A DNA stretch of 10,248 bases. It comes from Candidatus Gastranaerophilales bacterium (GTDB lineage Bacteria > Cyanobacteriota > Vampirovibrionia > Gastranaerophilales > Gastranaerophilaceae). The notes under the pieces are model-generated. The model was not told where the DNA came from. It was given only the letters and a program-made list of their open reading frames with translations, and did no database searches. Below are positions 1-5,542 of the stretch, in pieces. The position numbers and the translations under genes are program-made. The stretch's first letter is position 1. Each line of letters begins with the position of its first letter. The stretch lies in NCBI GenBank assembly GCA_947632315.1, contig CANROV010000064.1, positions 1 to 10,248 of the forward strand, read 5' to 3'.

Positions 1-1
1 T

Positions 2-946
2 CCGGGCGGAGTTGAAGATTTATTATTTCCTATGCTGACAAATGAACAAAGAAGAACATTAGAACAACAATGGGAGCTTGATATGTCCTATGGTATAGAA
101 AATATAGGACGTTTCAGGGTGAATATATATAGAAATAAAGGAACGTATGCGGCTGCATTCAGAACAATCAACAGTAATATTCCAACTTTTGAATCATTAG
201 GTTTATCGGATGTAGTAAGAACCATAACACAGAAGCCAAGAGGACTTGTACTTGTCACAGGGCCTACCGGAAGCGGTAAATCAACCACATTGGCTTCAAT
301 GATAGATTATATTAATGAAACAAGAAGCGAGCATATAATTACAATTGAGGATCCTATCGAATTTGTTCATAAGTCTAAAAAAAGTGTAATTCACCAAAGA
401 GAATTGGGACAAGATACAAGATCTTTCGCTAATGCGTTAAAGTCAGCTTTAAGAGAAGACCCTGATATTATACTTGTCGGCGAAATGCGTGATATAGAAA
501 CAATTAGCTTGGCGCTTACGGCGGCTGAAACCGGTCACTTGGTATTTGGAACACTACATACATCTTCAGCAAGTTCAACTATAGACCGTATTGTAGATGT
601 ATATCCCGAAGGTCAGCAGCAGCAAATAAGAGTTCAATTAGGCGGATGTCTTGAAGCTGTTTTTGCTCAAACTTTATTACCAAGACTGCAACCGAACGGC
701 ACAAAAAAAGGACGTGTTATGGCTCAAGAAATTCTTGTTAAAAATAATGCGGTTTCTAACTTGATTAGGGAAGGGAAATCAGCTCAAATATACTCTGCTA
801 TTCAAACCGGATCAGGTTATGGTATGCAGACCCTTGAAGCTTCTTTAAGCGAGCTTTTTAAATCAGGACTTATAACCATTGATGATGCTTTGGTTAAATC
901 TCAAAGACCTGAAGAATTAAGAAGACTTGCGGGAGTTAATAATTAA
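2..946 (+). CDS. pilT: Type IV pilus retraction ATPase PilT, 5' end outside the window
   Basis: PilT is a cytoplasmic hexameric secretion-type ATPase that powers pilus retraction and twitching motility. The reading frame is open from base 2, ten codons before the first in-window ATG at 32, and those codons (PGGVEDLLFP) continue the N-terminal PilT domain, so the real start lies upstream; 314 residues are visible, with perhaps 40-60 missing against a usual 345-370. Visible motifs in order: GRFRVN in the N-terminal domain, Walker A GPTGSGKST at 260-286, the Asp box ITIEDPIEF, Walker B-like DPDIILVGEMRD, the His box GHLVFGTLHTSS, and near the end AVSNLIREGK, matching the AIRNLIRE motif that separates PilT from the extension ATPase PilB. 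The TAA stop at 944-946 overlaps the stop of the convergent permease gene. The alternative is a PilU-like paralogue, which cannot be excluded without pilus-gene context. Confidence 0.93.
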   Translation, partial: PGGVEDLLFPMLTNEQRRTLEQQWELDMSYGIENIGRFRVNIYRNKGTYAAAFRTINSNIPTFESLGLSDVVRTITQKPRGLVLVTGPTGSGKSTTLASMIDYINETRSEHIITIEDPIEFVHKSKKSVIHQRELGQDTRSFANALKSALREDPDIILVGEMRDIETISLALTAAETGHLVFGTLHTSSASSTIDRIVDVYPEGQQQQIRVQLGGCLEAVFAQTLLPRLQPNGTKKGRVMAQEILVKNNAVSNLIREGKSAQIYSAIQTGSGYGMQTLEASLSELFKSGLITIDDALVKSQRPEELRRLAGVNN

Positions 947-1683
947 TATAAATCAACATAGAATATAAAAGTTATAATCAAATCTGCCATTAAAAGAAAA
1001 ACAGTTGACTTAATGGCAGCTTTTGTTGTTGAAATACCTACGCCTTTAGCTCCTCCTTCGGTTTTATATCCTTGTGAGGCACATATTAACGGTATTATAA
1101 TACCAAAAATAAAACCTTTTAGTATACTTATGTATATATCTCTGGTATTTAACCACTCCCAAACTGAGGCTATATATCTGTTTGGATGAAGTCCAATCGT
1201 AAAATAAGAAATTATCATTCCTCCTAATACTCCGAATAACTCTGCAAGTATTACTACAAAAGGAATAGTAAAAGCACCTGCAATTATTCTTGGCGCAAAA
1301 TAATAACCGACTGGTTCTACCTTTAATGTTTTTAATGCATCAACTTGTGATGTAACTTTCATATTGGCTATTTCAGCACTAATGGCAGTTCCTGCTCTGG
1401 CGCTGATTGCTAATGCCGCAAACCCGGGTGCAAGTTCTCTTACTAATGCTACTACTAAAAAACCTCCTACGTAACTTTCTGCACCTGACATTAAAAATTG
1501 TTTGGATACTTGAAGTGCTATTACAACTGCTGCTATAAATACTATACTTAATGCAATAGGCAGAGAATCATAACTTATCATTACTGCTCTGGATAATACA
1601 GAACCCCATTTTACGTTTCCGCCCAGTATATATTTTATTGTTTGTATTAAGTTTTCTATGCAAAGCCCTAAAAAGCTTATCAT
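943..1683 (-). CDS. mlaE: MlaE-type lipid ABC transporter permease
   Basis: This is an inner-membrane permease of the MlaE/TGD1 family, which with an MlaF-type ATPase and an MlaD-type substrate-binding protein moves phospholipids between the membranes. It has 246 residues, about the family length. An N-terminal amphipathic stretch (1-35) is followed by hydrophobic segments at roughly 40-60, 72-95, 133-163, 186-203 and 222-243. The family signature is clear at 83-120: ELAPGFAALAISARAGTAIS, then AEIANMKVTSQVDALKTL, the cytoplasmic coupling region with conserved Glu104 and Asp115. The C-terminal GAKGVGISTTKA is also typical. The ATG follows a purine-rich AGAAGAGAG and lies 20 bases after the mutL stop, so the two are probably co-transcribed. 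The ATPase and MCE partners are not in the window. The stop overlaps that of pilT by four bases. The symbol is by homology; direction of transport cannot be inferred. Confidence 0.9.
   Translation of the reverse strand: MISFLGLCIENLIQTIKYILGGNVKWGSVLSRAVMISYDSLPIALSIVFIAAVVIALQVSKQFLMSGAESYVGGFLVVALVRELAPGFAALAISARAGTAISAEIANMKVTSQVDALKTLKVEPVGYYFAPRIIAGAFTIPFVVILAELFGVLGGMIISYFTIGLHPNRYIASVWEWLNTRDIYISILKGFIFGIIIPLICASQGYKTEGGAKGVGISTTKAAIKSTVFLLMADLIITFIFYVDLY
984..1024 (+). terminator. Candidate intrinsic terminator of pilT, inside mlaE antisense
   Basis: CTGCCATTAA at 984-993 and TTAATGGCAG at 1010-1019 form a perfect 10-bp inverted repeat with a 16-base loop, followed on the plus strand by CTTTTGTTGTT. 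It lies about 40 bases after the pilT stop. The minus-strand side of the stem is not followed by a comparable T run, so it would act on pilT transcripts. It is encoded within the last helix of the permease gene. The loop is long and the T run is only four, so terminator strength is uncertain. Confidence 0.45.
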
Positions 1684-1703
1684 TTGTTATTCTCTCTTCT
1701 TTA

Positions 1704-3647
1704 TTACATATTATCATGAATCTGTTTATTTCTGGCAAAATATGAAGCTATTTCTTTTAATGGTATATAATGCGAAATAGGTCTGCCGTGCGGGCATGTG
1801 TACGGATTTTTTGTTGTTCTCAGTTTCTTTACTATTTCTTCCATCTGCCATAGTGTTAATTTATCTCCTGCTTTAATTGAAGCTTTACAAGAAGTGGTTA
1901 TTAGTATTCTTTCTTCTATAGTGTCTAAATCTTTTACCTGAGAATCTTTTAGATTTTTAAGCAATTCGCTTAATATTTCTTTCGGATTTGTTTTTGATAA
2001 AACTTGAGGTATTTTTTTAAAAATAATTTGAGTATCTGAAATCTTTTCTATCTGATATCCAAATTTGCTTAAATGCGGTCTTGCTTCTTCTAATATTGCT
2101 GTTTCTTCCGGAGTTACATCAAGTACATCCGAAATAATTAATAACTGAGATGATATTTGTTTCTCTTGTTTTAATTTTTCATATATATAGCGTTCTTCAG
2201 CTATATGCTGGTCGATGATTTCCAGATTATCTTCATTTTCAACAAGTATATATGTATTATTTAACTGTCCTATCACATTAATTTTTTTGTGTTGTGAAGT
2301 CGTATCAAAATCAATATTTATCTTCGTTTGCTGTTCTTTTATCGGTATATCATTATTGATATTTGTGATTTTTGAAGAATTTTGAGTATTAACGGGAAAA
2401 ATATTATTAATATTTTCTTCTTCCTCTGATTTTAAAGCCGTAAATTCTTTAAATGCTTTGTTAATCGGAATTATATTATCCGATTTGACAGGTTCAATAA
2501 CTTCATTTGCTTCAATAGTTTTATTATTTTCAGGTATAAATTCAATTTTGTTATTGTTTAAAGAATAGTTAACGGCACTTTGAACAAAACTAAAAACCTG
2601 ATTAGGATTTTTATATCTTATTTCACGTTTTGTAGGGTGAGCATTAACGTCTATATCCGAAGGATTTATTTCAAGATTAATGACAACAAAAGGAAACTTA
2701 CCCGATGGAAGCATATTTCTGTAAGCATTATCTATTGCTTTTAACAAAACGGGACACTTAATAACTCGTGAATTAACAAATGTGTGTATCGATTTTTTAC
2801 TGGAGCGTGTATAGCTTGGAATTGAGGCATATCCCGTTATTTTCATCCCTGACATTAAATCGGTTTTTTTAATAGGTTTAAGTTCGTTTATTATATCTGC
2901 CGAATAAATTTGGCTTATTCTTGTTAATAAATCTGAGTTTGGTGTGGTATTTATTATTTCTGAATTATTATTTTTTAAAATAAATGATATATTCGGATTA
3001 GATAATGCCAAAGATTGCACAAGTTCTTGAATATATGCAAATTCTGTTTTAACTCCTTTAAGAAATTTAAGTCTTGCAGGCTGGTTAAAAAATAAGTCTT
3101 TAACCTCCATTATAGTACCTTTTGCACATCCTATTTTGGAAGCATTGACTATAGAATTTTGCGATTCAACTTTTGTTCCGTATTCGGAATCTTGTGTTCT
3201 TGTTGTACAAGAAACTTTTGCTATTGAAATTATACTCGCCAGAGCTTCGCCTCGAAAGCCAAGAGTTTCAATATTAAACAAACTTTCTTCATCGCTTAAT
3301 TTGCTTGTTGCATGTTTAGTAAATGCAAGCTGAATATCATCAGGGTATATTCCTGAGCCGTTATCTGCTATCCTGATATTCCTGCATTCATTTGAAATAC
3401 TTATTTCTATTTTATCTGCACCTGCATCAATTGAATTTTCAACAAGTTCCTTTACTACGCTTGCAGGACGTTCTATTACTTCCCCTGCTGCTATCTGGTT
3501 TACCAGATTAATCGGTAATTGTTTTATCTGCACCTGCATCAATTGAATTTTCAACAAGTTCCTTACTACGCTTGCAGGACGTTCTATTACTTCCCCTGCT
3601 GCTATCTGGTTTACCAGATTAATCGGTAATTGTTTAATTCTTTTCAT
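1704..3647 (-). CDS. mutL: DNA mismatch repair protein MutL with duplicated N-terminal segment
   Basis: MutL is the ATP-driven dimeric matchmaker of mismatch repair. The frame gives 647 residues. Residues 4-28 and 41-65 are both IKQLPINLVNQIAAGEVIER plus PASVV, joined by the frame-shifted piece RNLLKIQLMQVQ. Only the second copy continues into the GHKL ATPase: catalytic Glu67 and Mg-binding Asn71 in KELVENS, D95NGSG, GFRGEAL at 130-136, and HPTK with Lys340. A low-complexity linker (about 371-455) leads to the dimerisation domain with endonuclease motifs DQHIAEERYIYE (479-490), SCKASIKAGD (586-595), CPHGRP (618-623) and FAR (637-639). This suggests a nicking MutL of the MutH-independent type. 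DQHA reads DQHI here. Without the repeat the protein would be about 610 residues, normal for the family. The ATG at 3647 has no clear ribosome site; an in-frame ATG at 3539 could give a near-normal protein. The gene may be functional, altered or in a mutator state. Confidence 0.9.
   Translation of the reverse strand: MKRIKQLPINLVNQIAAGEVIERPASVVRNLLKIQLMQVQIKQLPINLVNQIAAGEVIERPASVVKELVENSIDAGADKIEISISNECRNIRIADNGSGIYPDDIQLAFTKHATSKLSDEESLFNIETLGFRGEALASIISIAKVSCTTRTQDSEYGTKVESQNSIVNASKIGCAKGTIMEVKDLFFNQPARLKFLKGVKTEFAYIQELVQSLALSNPNISFILKNNNSEIINTTPNSDLLTRISQIYSADIINELKPIKKTDLMSGMKITGYASIPSYTRSSKKSIHTFVNSRVIKCPVLLKAIDNAYRNMLPSGKFPFVVINLEINPSDIDVNAHPTKREIRYKNPNQVFSFVQSAVNYSLNNNKIEFIPENNKTIEANEVIEPVKSDNIIPINKAFKEFTALKSEEEENINNIFPVNTQNSSKITNINNDIPIKEQQTKINIDFDTTSQHKKINVIGQLNNTYILVENEDNLEIIDQHIAEERYIYEKLKQEKQISSQLLIISDVLDVTPEETAILEEARPHLSKFGYQIEKISDTQIIFKKIPQVLSKTNPKEILSELLKNLKDSQVKDLDTIEERILITTSCKASIKAGDKLTLWQMEEIVKKLRTTKNPYTCPHGRPISHYIPLKEIASYFARNKQIHDNM
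3410..3524 (-). repeat. Tandem duplication in mutL, gene-internal copy (intact frame)
   Basis: This 115-base copy repeats 3522-3635 directly, sharing the TTT at 3522-3524. It keeps three Ts at 3451-3453 where the other copy has two, and so encodes the correct KELVENSIDAGADK continuation with the catalytic Glu and Asn. It is the copy that runs on into the rest of mutL. It lacks the original ATG-AAA-AGA start, which remains only on the other copy. Confidence 0.95.
3522..3635 (-). repeat. Tandem duplication in mutL, start-proximal copy (one base deleted)
   Basis: This 114-base copy matches 3410-3524 except for one missing T (two Ts at 3563-3564). The other differences are only at the edges. The copies overlap by TTT, which suggests joining at a 3-base microhomology. 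The deletion changes the spacing from 112 to 111 bases and shifts the tail of this copy to RNLLKIQLMQVQ, so this copy loses the catalytic Glu but leads in frame into the second copy. Confidence 0.95.
3537..3564 (-). promoter_or_regulatory. Possible internal translation start of mutL
   Basis: An ATG at 3539-3537 lies in the mutL frame. Starting there gives MQVQIKQLPINLV, that is, a normal MutL N-terminus with MQVQ in place of MKR and a total of 611 residues. AAGGA at 3564-3560 could act as a ribosome site, but it is about 20 bases from this ATG; it is better spaced (about 5 bases) for an in-frame TTG at 3554. Whether either start is used is inference. Confidence 0.35.
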
Positions 3648-3735
3648 ATATACATTTTATTACAGAATGATAATTTATAGATTTATAAAATAAATAATGT
3701 TACAATTTTTTTCACGTAGTATAATAAAAAAATAG
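3648..3735. promoter_or_regulatory. Divergent promoter region between mutL and tRNA-Gly
   Basis: This 88-base AT-rich gap must serve mutL leftward and the tRNA rightward. A perfect TATAAT at 3720-3725 ends ten bases before the mature tRNA, the expected place for a tRNA -10 box with a short leader. The nearest -35-like TTACAA (3700-3705) is only 14 bases away, which is too close to be convincing. For mutL, TATAAA-like boxes occur on the minus strand at 3687-3682 and 3679-3674, with no well-spaced -35. The region before the mutL ATG shows no strong ribosome site. Confidence 0.45.
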
Positions 3736-3807
3736 GCGGGCGTAATTCAGTGGTAGAATGCAACCTTCCCAAGGTTGACGTCGAGGGTTCGAGTCCCTTC
3801 GCCCGCT
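3736..3807 (+). tRNA. tRNA-Gly, anticodon CCC
   Basis: The cloverleaf is complete: acceptor GCGGGCG (3736-3742) pairs with CGCCCGC (3800-3806); D stem ATTC/GAAT; anticodon stem CAACC/GGTTG around the loop TTCCCAA; a five-base variable loop; T stem GAGGG/CCCTT with one G-U pair around TTCGAGT. The anticodon at 3768-3770 is CCC, reading GGG glycine codons. The discriminator base is T3807, usual for bacterial tRNA-Gly. The 3' CCA is not encoded, so a CCA-adding enzyme is needed. Five Ts (3807-3811) follow directly and may help end transcription. Confidence 0.96.
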
Positions 3808-3811
3808 TTTT

Positions 3812-3831
3812 CCCCGCTACACCGGCCCCAC
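3812..3831. other. GC-rich island just after tRNA-Gly
   Basis: Sixteen of these twenty bases are G or C, starting CCCCGC and ending GGCCCCAC, in surroundings that are almost all A and T. The first six bases nearly repeat the tRNA 3' end (GCCCGC at 3801-3806). No hairpin of its own is visible and no function is assigned. The remaining leader up to the next gene at 3888 is plain AT-rich sequence. Confidence 0.4.
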
Positions 3832-3887
3832 TTAATTATATTCAACTTTATTTTTTAATATTTCAAATTACAAAAAAATTTAAAATT

Positions 3888-5417
3888 ATGGAAAAAGAGA
3901 ATTTCAAATATAACAAATTTTTAAATATTATATTCCCCGTTGTTATAGTTTTAATAATTAGTTTTGGAATATATATCAGAACAAGATTATATCTGTTTAA
4001 TGTTGAATTATGGCTTGATGAGGTTATGTCGGCATTATCTTTTATAGATAAAGGTATAGGTGCATTATTTCTGCCTTTAGAAGCTGAGCAAAAAGCTCCT
4101 CCCTTATATTTATGTTCTGTTTATTTTATTGTTCATATTTTTGGATTTAATGAATTATCTTTTAGATTTATTCCTTTTATCTCAGGATGTTTGTCTGTTA
4201 TCGGCTTCTATTTTTTAGTGAATGCTTGCGTCCACGATAAATTGGGTAAAATTTTGGGCTTGTTTTTGTTTTCGGTATCAATTCCGTTAATTTATCATTC
4301 TGCTGAATTTAAACCTTATTCTTGTGATGTTTTAGTTTGTATTTTGTTATTTTTATTCTATATCTATTTTTATTCTAAAAATAAGGATTTAATAAACGGA
4401 AAAATAAAACCTGTTGTTTTATATCCTATTTTGACTGTATTAATAATCTTTTTTTCTTTTCCTTCTGCTTTTATAATATTTTCATTTGTCTTGGCTAAAT
4501 GTATATCCGAGAGAAAAATAACAAAAACTTCAATATTTATTGTCTTAGGAATAATATTTGCAAGTACAGTAATCTATTTAATGGATGTTAATGTATATCC
4601 GTTTATGAAAGATTTCTGGTGGTGGAATGGCAGTAAAAGTTTATTTTATATGTATATAACAAGTATCAAATATTTTATTAACAGTTTTGACTTAACTTTT
4701 TGCTACTTATTTATTGCTTTAATTTTAGCAGGATTTATTATTTTATATAAAGATAAAAAACATATTGCTTATGTTTTAGCGTTTTGTATTATTTGTCCTT
4801 TAATTGCAAATATGTTAAAGTTATATCCTTTTGAAGAAAGATTAGTACTCTTTTTGCTTCCAATTTTTTTATTGTTAATTGCTAAATTGTTTGATTATAA
4901 TATTTTCCAATTTACAAAAGGCAAGCTTGAAATAATTCAAAAACTGCTTTTATGTGTGCTTTTACTTGTAATGATTGATGTAAAATTACCATATATTAAT
5001 TTTTCGCAAGAAAAAATAATTAATTCTACCAAGATAGATTTTAGACATTCAATATTCTATAGAAAGGAAATGAAAAAAGTTAGTTTATTCATCTTGGAAA
5101 ATTATCAAAAAACTACAAAAATACTAGCTACTAATGAATTTTATTACTTCGTAAAATATTATAATAAATACTACAATATGAAAAAGAATATACCTATGAC
5201 ACGTACAGGGTGGAAAAATAGCGGACAAATAAAAGCTTTAATGACTCAATTTTTTAATGAAAATACAGGTAAGCATAATATGTGGTTTTTAAGCAGATAT
5301 AATGAGAATTATTTTAAAACCTGGCCTATCTTTATTTTAGTTGACATGCTAAAAAACAGAAATATTTCTTATGACATAATAACTGATGATAAAGCTTATT
5401 TAGTTTATACAAAATAA
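3888..5417 (+). CDS. GT-C-type membrane glycosyltransferase (PMT/ArnT-like)
   Basis: This is a 509-residue polytopic membrane protein resembling the GT-C glycosyltransferases that move sugars from polyprenyl-phosphate donors to lipids, glycans or proteins on the outer face of the inner membrane. The first helix (about 12-30) is followed by ELWLDEVMSAL, with Asp44-Glu45 in the first external loop where this fold places its catalytic acid. EAEQKAPPLYL (about 65-75) then resembles the PMT/ArnT loop motif. Many hydrophobic helices run to about residue 390, including LYPFEERLVLFLLPIF, followed by a mostly soluble tail. The frame is open back into the tRNA, but the ATG at 3888 is preferred because it precedes a Lys-rich N-terminus and the first helix. 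No ribosome site is evident. The gene looks more AT-rich than its neighbours and has no glycan genes beside it. Substrate unknown; exact family uncertain. Confidence 0.75.
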   Translation: MEKENFKYNKFLNIIFPVVIVLIISFGIYIRTRLYLFNVELWLDEVMSALSFIDKGIGALFLPLEAEQKAPPLYLCSVYFIVHIFGFNELSFRFIPFISGCLSVIGFYFLVNACVHDKLGKILGLFLFSVSIPLIYHSAEFKPYSCDVLVCILLFLFYIYFYSKNKDLINGKIKPVVLYPILTVLIIFFSFPSAFIIFSFVLAKCISERKITKTSIFIVLGIIFASTVIYLMDVNVYPFMKDFWWWNGSKSLFYMYITSIKYFINSFDLTFCYLFIALILAGFIILYKDKKHIAYVLAFCIICPLIANMLKLYPFEERLVLFLLPIFLLLIAKLFDYNIFQFTKGKLEIIQKLLLCVLLLVMIDVKLPYINFSQEKIINSTKIDFRHSIFYRKEMKKVSLFILENYQKTTKILATNEFYYFVKYYNKYYNMKKNIPMTRTGWKNSGQIKALMTQFFNENTGKHNMWFLSRYNENYFKTWPIFILVDMLKNRNISYDIITDDKAYLVYTK

Positions 5418-5436
5418 TTTTATTAAATAAAGTTAT
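5414..5436 (+). terminator. Weak AT-only hairpin at the end of the glycosyltransferase gene
   Basis: ATAATTTTATT (5414-5424) and AATAAAGTTAT (5426-5436) are complementary over 11 positions if one G-U pair is allowed. The pair overlaps the TAA stop. Some inner pairs must open to form a loop, and no T run follows, so it may only stabilise the mRNA end or be chance in AT-rich DNA. Confidence 0.22.
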
Positions 5437-5451
5437 AATTAAACATACGAA

Positions 5452-5509
5452 TTACAACAATAAGATAATTGTTAAAATATAATATTTTCAATTTATAATA
5501 GTGTATAAT
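5452..5509 (+). promoter_or_regulatory. Promoter region of the M16 peptidase gene with a gapped palindrome
   Basis: The 125-base gap before the peptidase gene holds three TATAAT boxes (5478-5483, 5494-5499, 5504-5509). TTGTTA at 5469-5474 is 19 bases before the second and TTACAA at 5452-5457 is 20 bases before the first; neither spacing is ideal. The palindrome AACAAT-N6-ATTGTT at 5456-5473 overlaps the likely -35 zone, where an operator would be expected. The same half-sites occur before the histidine kinase gene. Confidence 0.4.
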
Positions 5510-5542
5510 AGTTTTGTTGGGGATAAATACATCGAGGTAAAA

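Noticed and set aside
88..288. Minus-strand open frame inside pilT
   Set aside because: Shadow of the pilT coding frame; the product has no recognisable features.
3136..3333. Plus-strand open frame of 65 codons inside mutL
   Set aside because: Antisense shadow of a conserved MutL ATPase segment, with no domain or ribosome site.
3410..3635. mutL repeat as a mobile element or CRISPR-like array
   Set aside because: It is two adjacent copies of the gene's own coding sequence, with no spacers, terminal inverted repeats or transposase.
3790..3806. tRNA-Gly 3' end as an attachment site of an integrated element
   Set aside because: No second copy of the tRNA end and no integrase gene is visible within the window.
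3750..3887. N-terminal extension of the glycosyltransferase frame starting inside tRNA-Gly
   Set aside because: The ATG at 3750 is part of the tRNA and the extension only translates tRNA and AT-rich leader; ATG 3888 fits the protein family.
5501..5542. GTG start adding 14 residues to the M16 peptidase
   Set aside because: It overlaps likely promoter boxes and would bury the signal peptide; ATG 5543 has GAGGT upstream and starts the signal peptide.
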